The notes: a model not told the origin generated them from the letters alone. Shown: positions 19,037 to 27,082, counted from the first letter of the stretch. The stretch: 64,000 nucleotides of DNA from Pseudoalteromonas viridis (GCF_017742995.1 NZ_CP072425.1:3224001-3288000); one strand, 5' to 3'. Numbers and translations: made by a program.

Positions 19037-19138
19037 TTAGTGGAGCTATGAAGGTATGTAATATGAGCCGCTTTGGTGTATTGTAAGCTACCAAAGTGGG
19101 AAACATTAAGCTGCTAGGCGCACTTTCAAGGATAGTTA

Positions 19139-20470
19139 ATGACTGAAAATGTAGAACAAAACAAAAAGATGAACCCGATTGCAGTTGCAATTAGTACTTT
19201 TACACATGCTATTCGCGATGCAGAGGAAGTTATAAAGTTCTATGTTCCTGTTGCTGCTCGTATGCACAATAAAAGAGTAGATGAGCTTAAAAAGAAAGGA
19301 GAAGAAGCTAAAGCTCTTTCTGAAAAAGATGACCTTCAAAGCCAGGTTTTAGGCTCAAAATGTTACCTTGAAGTTGTTAGGTCCTTCGAAAGACTTAGTA
19401 ACTCAAATGTTCCTGAGACTATTAAAAAAGCACTTTTCTTAAATTTATTTAGTAGCTTTGATGCATTTATTGGTGATTTGATTAGCTGTCTTTTTAATAG
19501 CAACCCTGAACTATATAAAGGGCTAGGTAAACAAATCTGTGTCTCAGATATTTTGTCTTTTGAAAACTTTGATGAGCTTAAAGAAAAAGTTTTGTCTGAT
19601 GAAATCGAAACGATACGAAGAAAAAGTTATGTGGAGCAGTTTTCTGACCTAGAGCGATTATTTGCAATTCCTTTAACTAAATTTAAAAACTGGCCAGATT
19701 TTGTCGAATTATCCCAAAGACGAAACCTTTTGATGCATTGTAATGGAGTGGTTTCCGAGCAATACCTTAGAGTCTGTAAAAGAGAAGGGTACAACTTTAA
19801 GAAAGAAGTTACCATCGGACAGGAGCTTACTTTAGGGACGGAGTATATGGAGATGTCTTTCGACTTGATGGTTGAGGTTGCTGTCAAATTAGGGCAAACA
19901 TTATGGAGAAAAGCTCAGCCATCAGAGTTAGAACAGGCTGATGATCACTTGTCTGACACAATATACGATTACCTTCATGAAAAAGAATACAAAAAAGCTA
20001 TATGTTTAGGAGAGTTCTCAATGAGCTTACCTAAAGTTTCATCTGATTTAATGTCAAAAATCAACATCATCAATCTAGTCATTGCTTACAAAATGTCTGG
20101 AGAAAATGAAAAATCTCAAAGTGTTCTGAAATCTATAGATTGGACAGCTTCAATTAATGATTTTAAGTTGGCAAGTGCAGTACTCTCTGACGACTTTGAT
20201 AGTGCCAAAGAACTAATGCTCAAAATTAAGGGAGACGGCGAGATGATAACGGAAAGTTCATATCATAACTTTCCGCTATTCTCTGAGTTTAGAGAAAGTG
20301 AGCAATTTTTAACAGGATATAAAGAGGTTTTTGGTTATTCGTTTGCTTCTGAGTTAATAAGGAAGTCAGAAGGTAAAGAGTCTGATGGTGATGAAAATTC
20401 AACAGGTTTAACCGATGAAACAATTAGCGAGGAAGACCTTGTAAAAGATGCTGAGGTAGAAAGCGCCTAG
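19139..20470 (+). CDS. HEPN-motif protein, putative RNase
   Basis: The 443-residue cytosolic protein is much richer in AT than its core neighbours. It carries R195-N-L-L-M-H200, matching the R-N-x3-H signature of HEPN ribonuclease domains. A helical stretch NLFSSFDAFIGDLI at about 100-115 resembles the first HEPN helices of the MAE-type families. The C-terminal half is helical with tetratricopeptide-like character and ends in an acidic tail. HEPN proteins often act in toxin and antiphage systems; that role is inferred only. It is flanked by complementary sequences GCTAGGC (19113) and GCCTAGC (20465), resembling integron core sites. No antitoxin-like partner adjoins it. Confidence 0.65.
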   Translation: MTENVEQNKKMNPIAVAISTFTHAIRDAEEVIKFYVPVAARMHNKRVDELKKKGEEAKALSEKDDLQSQVLGSKCYLEVVRSFERLSNSNVPETIKKALFLNLFSSFDAFIGDLISCLFNSNPELYKGLGKQICVSDILSFENFDELKEKVLSDEIETIRRKSYVEQFSDLERLFAIPLTKFKNWPDFVELSQRRNLLMHCNGVVSEQYLRVCKREGYNFKKEVTIGQELTLGTEYMEMSFDLMVEVAVKLGQTLWRKAQPSELEQADDHLSDTIYDYLHEKEYKKAICLGEFSMSLPKVSSDLMSKINIINLVIAYKMSGENEKSQSVLKSIDWTASINDFKLASAVLSDDFDSAKELMLKIKGDGEMITESSYHNFPLFSEFRESEQFLTGYKEVFGYSFASELIRKSEGKESDGDENSTGLTDETISEEDLVKDAEVESA

Positions 20471-20500
20471 CGAAATAGGCGACACTATAAAATCGTAAGT

Positions 20501-20957
20501 AAAAACACAGACACCCAGTCTAAAAGTAAAAACACAGACACCCAGTCTTATCTGTGTCCTAAAGGGGGCCGCAGGCAATGAATACAAGTGCTTCTGCAAA
20601 TAAAAAAACGAAAATTTCCAGAAGTCAGGCTTCATGGGTGAAAAATTTCAGCTGAAATAGTGGTTATTTGATATTTTGGACACATTTAAGCACTGCCTAA
20701 GTGTGACAGTCATCACTTTAAGTTTAGATGATGACAATTCTAACCCAGAAATCGCTCACAATTAGCGAGGTTAGTTCGTCGCTTTTTTTGCAGGTGCTCA
20801 CAAAACTCAGTCACGGCTTGCTGCCTGCCGACTGCGCCGTGGAACATTTTGGTAAATCGCGTGGTGAGTTTTAGCCAGTTTTCAGGCTCTATTTGCAATC
20901 TGGCGTGTGATTGAATAGACACCCAGCCTTTTGTGTTCTGTGGGTACACCCTTGTTG
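20501..20957. repeat. Repeat family A copy 1 with transposase remnant
   Basis: Two tandem starts of the short palindromic unit AACACAGACACCCAGTCT (20501 and 20528) lead into about 200 bases that recur nearly unchanged at 22095 and 24650. The sequence then runs into the 3' end of a Y1-transposase gene (20740-20905). ACAGA/TCTGT and related short stems give it the look of REP-type sequence associated with the transposase at 24801. Confidence 0.75.
20740..20905 (-). pseudogene. Truncated RAYT transposase 3' end
   Basis: On the minus strand this encodes about 55 residues (ARLQIEPENWLKLTTRF through CERFLG) nearly identical to the C-terminus of the intact transposase at 24801-25772. The homology stops sharply at about 20905, where it meets ATAGACACCCAGCC, a repeat-unit end. 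The upstream catalytic part is absent, so it is a non-functional remnant. Confidence 0.85.
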
Positions 20958-21156
20958 CAACTGGTGATTTTCAATCACCTTAAGTTGTTCAGGAATACAC
21001 TAAACTTCAGTATGACTTTGTCGCATTGTACTGTGGCAATAATTAATTTATTGTATGATTTATAAAAATTTTTAGTCTTATTAGTGCATCTATATATGTT
21101 TGGCTTCCTACCTTACAAGGTCTCGCTAATAAGTTGTTAGGGTATTAAGGATAGTC

Positions 21157-21978
21157 ATGGAGCCGATGAATACTATCGAAATAGATTTTGATAAAAAATT
21201 AGAAATCAAAATAAACAATGAACGCCCAGTGAACTTAACCGATCTTACAATATCTTTGTTGGATCTTAGTTCTCAGTTTCAACGATTCGTAGAGAGAGAA
21301 ACTTCAGAGGATTATGACATATCAAGTGAACTCCTAATAAAAGAAGTTCGCTCAGGCTCAATAATTGTTGAATTAGTTACAAAGGCAGCTCCTCTTGTAC
21401 CTCTGCTTTGGCAAGGTGGTTCTCTTTATCAATGGGTTACTACTTCATCTAGTATCATAGATTGGTTTTTGGGTAAGGCCAAAAACCCTCCTCTGGATCT
21501 TACGAAGAAAGACCTACAGCAATGGAAAAACATCATTGAACCAGTCGCAAAAGACTCTGGTTCTCAATTGATTATTTCTGCAAGCGACAATGCGACTGTA
21601 ATAAATCAATTAATTGTAAGTTCCGAACAAGCTAATGCCGCTCAGAACTTTATTAGTCGAAGAATTGCCAACATGGATGAGCCTGCCGATCATATTCACT
21701 CTAAAAAAGTACTTGTTTGGTATCAAACAAAGTTTGATGTCAACTCTGAAACTGGTGACAAAGCTATTGTTGAGGATATAAGAAAAAAACCAACAAAAGT
21801 AATATTTGAAAATAATGCAGTTAAGGAAGCTATGCTTCATGGGCATAATAATTTTAACAAACAGTGGCACGAATTAGCATATGTAGTAGACCTTGAGGTA
21901 CAAACAATAAATGGGATTCCCAAGCTTTATAAAATTCTTAGGTATTACGAAGATTACACTTTTGATCCCGAAGAATAA
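21157..21978 (+). CDS. Hypothetical protein, two-domain, AT-rich
   Basis: The 273-residue protein has no family I can name. Residues 1-85 look alpha/beta and end in EVRSGSIIVELV. Residues about 88-115 (APLVPLLWQGGSLYQW and beyond) are hydrophobic and could be a membrane-associated helix. The last 110 residues alternate polar and hydrophobic strands, with a C-terminal YVVDLEVQTINGIPKLYKI. The gene is preceded by GTTAGGG (21136-21142) and followed within 3 bases of its stop by CCCCAAC (21981-21987), consistent with a cassette bounded by attC-like cores. A start at the second Met is also possible. Confidence 0.65.
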   Translation: MEPMNTIEIDFDKKLEIKINNERPVNLTDLTISLLDLSSQFQRFVERETSEDYDISSELLIKEVRSGSIIVELVTKAAPLVPLLWQGGSLYQWVTTSSSIIDWFLGKAKNPPLDLTKKDLQQWKNIIEPVAKDSGSQLIISASDNATVINQLIVSSEQANAAQNFISRRIANMDEPADHIHSKKVLVWYQTKFDVNSETGDKAIVEDIRKKPTKVIFENNAVKEAMLHGHNNFNKQWHELAYVVDLEVQTINGIPKLYKILRYYEDYTFDPEE

Positions 21979-22029
21979 TACCCCAACAAGATCAGAAAAA
22001 CGCAGACATATATGGACGCTCCAGAAACA

Positions 22030-22368
22030 AAAAACACAGACACCCAGCCTTATCTGGTCTTTTTGCAGGTGGCAGGTTCATAGACAATGAAAACAACTGC
22101 TTCTGCAAATAAAAAAGCGAAAATTTTCAGAAGTCAGGCTTCATGGGTGAAAAATTTCAGCTGAAATAGTGGTTATTTGATATTTTGGACACGTTTAAGC
22201 ACTGCCTAAGTGCGACAGTCATCATTTGAAGTTAAGATAATGACAATTCTAACCCAGAAATCGCTCACAATTAGTGAGGTTAGGACGTCGCTTTTTTTGC
22301 ATGTGTTCACAAAATTCAGTCAAGGCTTGCTGCCTGCCGACTGCACCATGGAAGACTTTGGCGAGCAG
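22030..22368. repeat. Repeat family A copy 2 with transposase remnant
   Basis: This copy begins with the unit AACACAGACACCCAGCCT and then carries the same roughly 200-base block as copies at 20560 and 24650. It runs into the last 40 codons of the transposase gene (minus strand, stop at 22249) and breaks off at 22368, where family B sequence begins. An unrelated-looking frame across it (22210-22479) is not coding. Confidence 0.75.
22249..22368 (-). pseudogene. Truncated RAYT transposase 3' end, second copy
   Basis: The minus strand encodes the C-terminal roughly 40 residues of the same transposase family (matching the segment ending in CERFLG in the intact copy), with several substitutions. 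The rest of the gene is missing and is replaced by a family B repeat at 22370. Confidence 0.75.
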
Positions 22369-22369
22369 G

Positions 22370-22824
22370 TTGAATGGACAGCCACCCGAAACTGGCGTGC
22401 GGAATGTACGGGATTGAACGGGTTAGAAACACAGACACCCAGTCTCATCTGTTCTTGTTACGGGTCCGTAGAAGTTTGAATGGACAGCCACCCGAAACTG
22501 GCGTCCTGAATGTACTCAATTGGTCTGTGAATTTACCGGTGGGTGTCACTTAAAAAATTCTTAAAAAATTCTGTAACACTATTACTCGCCGGTTTGGGGT
22601 AAAGTGATAAGCTGGGATTTGCCACTATGTTATCTACCTGTTTACATAAGCAATTACCAAAAAACACAGACACCCAGTCTTATCTGTTCTTTTTATGGGT
22701 CCGTAGGAGCAAAAACACGGACATCCAGCCTTGGATTGAATGGACAGAGATTGAATGGACACCCACCTGAAGCTGGCGTGCGGAATGCATGGCAGACAAG
22801 TTTTAAAATGGGTGTCTGCTATTA
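22370..22824. repeat. Cluster of short palindromic repeats A and B
   Basis: Family B units (TTGAATGGACAGCCACCCG, with a GCCA/TGGC stem) lie at 22370-22408, 22476-22514 and, partly doubled, 22735-22790. Family A units (AACACAGACACCCAGTCT with ACGGGTCCGT-type stem) lie at about 22428 and 22661. The 76-bp duplication copy 2 lies at 22581-22656. The cluster ends with CAGACAAGTTTTAAAATGGG (22792-22811) and TGTCTG, the sequence also found at the far end of the transposase element (about 25828). Nothing in this cluster looks protein-coding. Confidence 0.7.
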
Positions 22825-23071
22825 GTTTTCAGAAGCAGAACAACCCACTTCCAATAATGTGGAAATCTGGTATCTTCTGCCCTCGGTCAACTGCTGATAT
22901 TTCATGGTAGTACTGCTTGTTTCTTTGGCGAGAAGAGCATGCCACTTTCAGTAGTTTGCTTCCTCTTCTACGCGTTACCGTGAATGTCGCACTTATTATC
23001 TGAAATCAGGGGTAAGTGTTTTTACTGTGCCGCATTGAAATGGATAGTCTTGTAAATGTAACTACTCGATA
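22825..23071. other. Non-coding gap before FRG gene
   Basis: About 250 bases with no convincing gene, terminator or promoter. The only notable sequence is GTGCGTTATC at its right edge (23072-23081), which resembles the 3' end of an attC site. Confidence 0.3.
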
Positions 23072-24262
23072 GTGCGTTATCGATTTTGCTGTCCCAGCTT
23101 GGATGAATTCACTCTAAAATATAGGTTTATAAAATTGACAGAAAAATTTACTGGCCAATGGTTTGGCACATCTAGCGCTGGTCCCGCGGTATTGGTTAAT
23201 TTGGCACAAGAAGGATTTGCATTAACTGGCCGAGTTTCACTTTTCGAAGAAGCAGATATTGCAGGACAGAATGTTACTGTTTGTTTGTGGTATTACTTTG
23301 AAGGAAAAGTTCAGGATGACGGTTTTATTGAAGGCACTGCCAATTTAATCTCTATACATGATAAGTTGGGTAGTTTGTTAACAAAAGAAAACTTGGAGGC
23401 AATCCAAGAAGCAGGTTTTGAGTTTCCAAATGAAACTACATTTAGAGGAAAGAAGAGCGGAGATTATGAATTTTCGGCAGAGTGGACGTCTTCATATCCT
23501 ACCAAGGAGACAACTAGAGGCCAAATAATACTTGAAAGAAAGCCACCCTCTGATTCAAATGTCACACATGAAGAAATGAGTTGGAACACATTCAAAGAAC
23601 ATGCCTTAGAGCAAAAAGAAGGCACTGTTTTTAGGGGGCAAGCTCGACCCTGGAGGCTACAAACGTCATTCCATCGTACTGGACATGCTGACCTTATAGC
23701 ATATCTAGACAGGAATATTCCTGAGTTAGAAAATCATGTTAACGCCTATTCTAGGCATGCATATAACGTATTGGATGATCGTTCACTTGGCGCTTTACTA
23801 AATTTGGCGCAACATCATGGCTATCCAACACCATTGCTTGACTGGACAAGAAGTCCGTATGTTGCAGCATTTTTCGCCTTTGAAGATGAGGCTAGTTTAT
23901 TGCCTGATGGCTCAATTAGTATATTCATGTTCGATGAAGCTGAGTGGGTGAAAATGATGGGGCGACAAGCTCCGCTTAGGGTTCCTGCCGTCATGGTGAA
24001 AATGATAGAGTTACCCGGCCTTGGCAATGAGAGAGTTTTACCTCAGCAAGCGATGACCATGTATAGTAATGTGGACGATATCGAGGCTATCTTGCAACCT
24101 CAGGAGGATACCGCAGGTCAGCTCTTGAAAGCGGTTTCAATTCCAGCAGCTGAGAGGGATAAAGCAATGAGAGACTTAAGCTTAATGGGAATTACATGGG
24201 GATCAATGTTTCCTGGATTAGATGGGATCTGTAAGCAATTATCCTCACGGCATTTCAAGTAA
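23072..24262 (+). CDS. FRG domain-containing protein
   Basis: The product is a 396-residue cytosolic protein. From about residue 170 it has the FRG domain: FRGQARPW at 187-194, then the hallmark LAQHHGYPTPLLDWTRSP at about 236-253 and AAFFAF. FRG domains are widespread in bacteria and phages and are found in many mobile or defence-associated genes, but their activity is not settled. The first 150 residues form a beta-rich domain with FTGQWFG near the start that I cannot assign. The annotated GTG start lacks a ribosome binding site; a TTG at 23135 (375 residues, beginning just before EKFTGQWFG) is an equally good or better start. Complementary GCGTTAT (23074) and CTAACGC (24282) bracket it. 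Confidence 0.72.
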   Translation: MRYRFCCPSLDEFTLKYRFIKLTEKFTGQWFGTSSAGPAVLVNLAQEGFALTGRVSLFEEADIAGQNVTVCLWYYFEGKVQDDGFIEGTANLISIHDKLGSLLTKENLEAIQEAGFEFPNETTFRGKKSGDYEFSAEWTSSYPTKETTRGQIILERKPPSDSNVTHEEMSWNTFKEHALEQKEGTVFRGQARPWRLQTSFHRTGHADLIAYLDRNIPELENHVNAYSRHAYNVLDDRSLGALLNLAQHHGYPTPLLDWTRSPYVAAFFAFEDEASLLPDGSISIFMFDEAEWVKMMGRQAPLRVPAVMVKMIELPGLGNERVLPQQAMTMYSNVDDIEAILQPQEDTAGQLLKAVSIPAAERDKAMRDLSLMGITWGSMFPGLDGICKQLSSRHFK

Positions 24263-24800
24263 TTCGAACTTAGTCATAGCACTAACGCAGAGTAAATGAT
24301 TGAATGGACAGCCACCCGAAACTGGCGTGCTGAATGTAGACAAACAGAGACACCCACCCGAAACTGGGGAAAACACAGACACCCAGTCTTGTCTGTTTTT
24401 GTTACGGGTCCGTAGGCGATGAATACAAGCGAAAAACACAGACACCCAGCCTTATCTGTTCTTGTTACGGGTCCGTAGACAATAAGTACAAGTGTTTCTG
24501 CAAATAAAAAAGCGAAAATTTTTAGAAGTCAGGCTTCACGGATGAACAACTTCAGCTGAAATAGTCGTTATTTGATATTTTGGACAAAAAAAACACAGAC
24601 ACCCAGCCTTATATGTTCTTGTTATGGGTCCATAAACGATGAATACAAGTGCTTCTGCAAATAAAAAAGCGAAAATTTTCAGAAGTCAGGCTTCATGGGT
24701 GAAAAATTTCAGCTGAAATAGTGGTTATTTGATATTTTGGACACGTTTAAGCACTGCCTAAGTGCGACAGTCATCATTTGAAGTTAAGATAATGACAATT
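24263..24800. repeat. Nested A/B palindromic repeats beside the transposase
   Basis: A family B unit lies at 24300-24338. Family A units start at about 24366, 24433 and 24590. The second and third A units each carry the roughly 100-base tail beginning GCTTCTGCAAATAAAAAAGC. The third is inserted directly after GATATTTTGGAC of the second, so one copy has inserted into or abutted another. The last copy continues without a break into the 3' end of the intact transposase. Confidence 0.75.
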
Positions 24801-25772
24801 CTAACCCAGAAATCGCTCACAATTAGTGAGGTTAGGACGTCGCTTTTTTTGCAGGTGTTCACAAAATTCAGTCAACGCATGGCGCCTGCCGACTGCACCG
24901 TGGAATACTTTGGTGAATCGTGTGGTGCGTTTTAGCCAGTTTTCAGGCTCTATTTGCAATCTCGCGAGGATAGGCTGGGCATCGCAGATGTGGCCTCGCT
25001 TGTCTGCACGAATACATCGGCCTGTTAGCTCAACCAGTTCAATGTAGTATTCAGGCTCAAAGGGCATACCTTTGGGCATGTTTTGTCTGGGGTTGCCAGC
25101 AAAGCGCAGAAGGCTCTTTGGTTGTTTGCCGCGCTGTGCGTGTTCAATGCGCTTTTTGATACTGGTGAACTCAGAAGTTTCTGGTGTGGCGGCCATTTTA
25201 GCCCGGATAGGGTTGAGGTCAACGTAGGCCATGCAGGCGGCTAGGGCGGCTTCATCGAGCAATGCTTGTGACTTAAACCTGCCTTCCCAGAACCGGCCTT
25301 TGCAGCCATCTTCTTTATTCGCACGACGAGCAATGTCTTCATTCAGTACGCGCATAAACCAGCTGATACTGGCCAGTCTTTCGCGATATTTGTCGATAAT
25401 ATCGTCGAGCATAACGCGTTCGGATGGAGTGAGTTCGTTACCTTCCACGAATTTGTGTGTCAGCCAGTTTCCCTTAAACAGCTTATGCCAGCGTATGACG
25501 ATAGCTTTGTCATGCAATCGGTTGGCTTTTTTATCGTCCACATACAAAACGATGTGAGTATGGTTACTCATCACAGCGTAAGCGCAAATATCAATGCAGA
25601 AAATGGATGCAAGCAGAAGTAGTTTTTCTTCAACCCATTCACGACGATGTTCATAAGATTGGCCTGTTAACGGGTCTTCACCGCATAAAAAGGCACGCCT
25701 TACACAGCGAGAGATGCAATGATAGTATTTCGTGTCAACTAAACTGACCTGGCTTTTCCGTGCCGCTGGCAT
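24801..25772 (-). CDS. REP-associated (RAYT/IS200-like) Y1 transposase
   Basis: This 323-residue single-strand DNA transposase has the HUH motif H71-T-H73 in AVMSNHTHIVLYV and the candidate catalytic Tyr183 in AYVDLNPIRA. The preceding GRFWEGRFKSQALLDE is typical of the RAYT branch of the IS200/IS605 superfamily. RAYTs nick and move REP palindromes. The gene is full length and flanked by family A repeats on its 3' side and CAGACAAGTTTTGGAATGGG with TGTCTGC-type stem on its 5' side (about 25827-25853). Two truncated copies of its 3' end lie nearby. AAGGAC precedes the ATG by eight bases. Confidence 0.88.
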   Translation of the reverse strand: MPAARKSQVSLVDTKYYHCISRCVRRAFLCGEDPLTGQSYEHRREWVEEKLLLLASIFCIDICAYAVMSNHTHIVLYVDDKKANRLHDKAIVIRWHKLFKGNWLTHKFVEGNELTPSERVMLDDIIDKYRERLASISWFMRVLNEDIARRANKEDGCKGRFWEGRFKSQALLDEAALAACMAYVDLNPIRAKMAATPETSEFTSIKKRIEHAQRGKQPKSLLRFAGNPRQNMPKGMPFEPEYYIELVELTGRCIRADKRGHICDAQPILARLQIEPENWLKRTTRFTKVFHGAVGRRHALTEFCEHLQKKRRPNLTNCERFLG

Positions 25773-25841
25773 TTGCTTCGTCCTTATCCTTGGAGCAGAT
25801 GAAAAGCATAGGCGAGGGTTGTGTGACAGACAAGTTTTGGA

Positions 25842-26258
25842 ATGGGTGTCTGCTATTTGTCGTGGGTTAGAGTCCCTTCAGGAATAGTCCTCTTTTTTAT
25901 AAATTTGGTGTGCTTGCTGGGCGTAATCGTAATGCCTATGGCTGTACATGAAGAGAGATATCTATTCGGCGTATTAATTACAACTGTTTGTGCAATCTTA
26001 AATGCATGGCTGTTTATTAAGTGTTTTCAACTCATTTTCAATTTGAATGCTAGCAATGGACTAATCAGTCCTTTTGGTTTCAGAGTTGCAGCTGTAATGT
26101 ATATGCTACTTCCAATTGTTGGTATTTTTACTGGCTACTACAGTCAGTATGGCTGGCTAGCACTGATTCAAGCAGGTTTCTACTACTTCATTGGCATATC
26201 GTTACTTTCATATGCCAAGCAAAGGGAAGGCACATTGGCATCTTACAAAGCACTGTAG
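25842..26258 (+). CDS. Small hypothetical membrane protein
   Basis: The product is up to 138 residues with four hydrophobic helices (about 14-31, 42-64, 80-100 and 105-125) and no recognised family. The first ATG (25842) lies inside the repeat sequence at the end of the transposase element, so the natural start may be elsewhere. ATG codons at 25932 and 25938 would remove the first helix. The original 5' end may have been replaced by the insertion. It is followed by a strong hairpin resembling an attC site. Function unknown. Confidence 0.5.
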   Translation: MGVCYLSWVRVPSGIVLFFINLVCLLGVIVMPMAVHEERYLFGVLITTVCAILNAWLFIKCFQLIFNLNASNGLISPFGFRVAAVMYMLLPIVGIFTGYYSQYGWLALIQAGFYYFIGISLLSYAKQREGTLASYKAL

Positions 26259-26277
26259 TCACTCGCTAGCGCTCGTT

Positions 26278-26345
26278 GGGACACAAACACGCAGGTTCCC
26301 TTCATTATAGCCTACGTATTTGTGCCCCTAAGTGGGGCGTTATGT
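26278..26345. repeat. attC-like hairpin / inverted repeat
   Basis: An 18-base arm (26278-26295) pairs with 26311-26328 with 15 matches and three G-U-compatible positions, around a 15-base loop. It is followed by GCCCCTAAGTGGGGCGTTAT (26323-26342), which resembles the L'/R' end of integron attC sites, including a GTTATGT core at 26339. The left outer core is poorly conserved, so an attC identity is likely but not proven. The next gene starts 26 bases downstream, as in a gene cassette. Confidence 0.5.
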
Positions 26346-26370
26346 GCCACCAGAGTTTTGAGGCAATAAA

Positions 26371-26901
26371 TTGAAGTATAGAGACTTGTCGAAAATTGCA
26401 CTTGATCCAGATAGCACAGATAAGAGTATCGAGTTGCTCAAGCTGCATGGAGTTAGTGCACCTGATTTTGTGATTGAACAGTTTTATATTGATCATAATG
26501 CTAACAGTCGCTTTTTAGCTCTCTACGGTGATTTATCACTTTCTGATCTAAAGTGGGAGCTAGTTGAACTTGATACAACGAGATTTTTGCAAATAGGTAG
26601 CAACGCTTCATTTCCTGATTTCCTTGAGGAGGTATCAGAAGATGCATCGCATTTCCACGATGTTGGAGAGGCTGTGATTGATTGCCGAGAGGAAGTACTC
26701 AATCATTGGAAAATGCATGGTACTTGGTTAACTCCTCCAATATTGCTAGATGCAAAAGTTCTTGGTGGTAAATCTGGCATGCCTCATTTAGTTGAGGGGC
26801 ATTCAAGGGTTGGGTGCCTTCTTGGTATCCAAAAATATAGAATCACTCCTTTGGCATACAGGCACAAAGTGTATTGGGGCTCTATTCAAAAAGGCAAATA
26901 A
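26371..26901 (+). CDS. Hypothetical protein, cassette-like gene
   Basis: The 176-residue soluble protein belongs to no family I recognise. The C-terminal part has a Gly/His-rich segment GMPHLVEGHSRVGCLLG near residue 137, faintly like the VEGHxR turn of ParB/sulfiredoxin-type folds. It starts with TTG at 26371, with GAGG seven bases upstream, just after the attC-like hairpin. Its stop codon is embedded in AAATAAC (26896-26902), near-complementary to GTTATGT before the gene, so it is bounded like a gene cassette. AT-rich. Confidence 0.65.
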   Translation: MKYRDLSKIALDPDSTDKSIELLKLHGVSAPDFVIEQFYIDHNANSRFLALYGDLSLSDLKWELVELDTTRFLQIGSNASFPDFLEEVSEDASHFHDVGEAVIDCREEVLNHWKMHGTWLTPPILLDAKVLGGKSGMPHLVEGHSRVGCLLGIQKYRITPLAYRHKVYWGSIQKGK

Positions 26902-27082
26902 CAAGTTACTCAAAAGGAAGCATTCGTCTTAAGTCATTGACGTCCAAAAATGAGCTAGAGCGGCCGTCCACTGCTCACTCACCCAGACCCACACCGACAT
27001 ACTTTGAAACGATTTGTCATACTCCTCTGGACCCACCTTTGCTACACTTCCTGCATTACCGTTGTTGCATATAGGAAGTATT

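Noticed and set aside
22210..22825. Open frames at 22210-22479 and 22604-22825
   Set aside because: They run across repeat units A and B and transposase remnants on the opposite strand, with no ribosome binding site or protein-like composition.
20501..24620. Regularly recurring short repeats that might be a CRISPR array
   Set aside because: The units are unevenly spaced, imperfect, of two families, and tied to transposase remnants; spacers are not of constant length and no cas gene is present.
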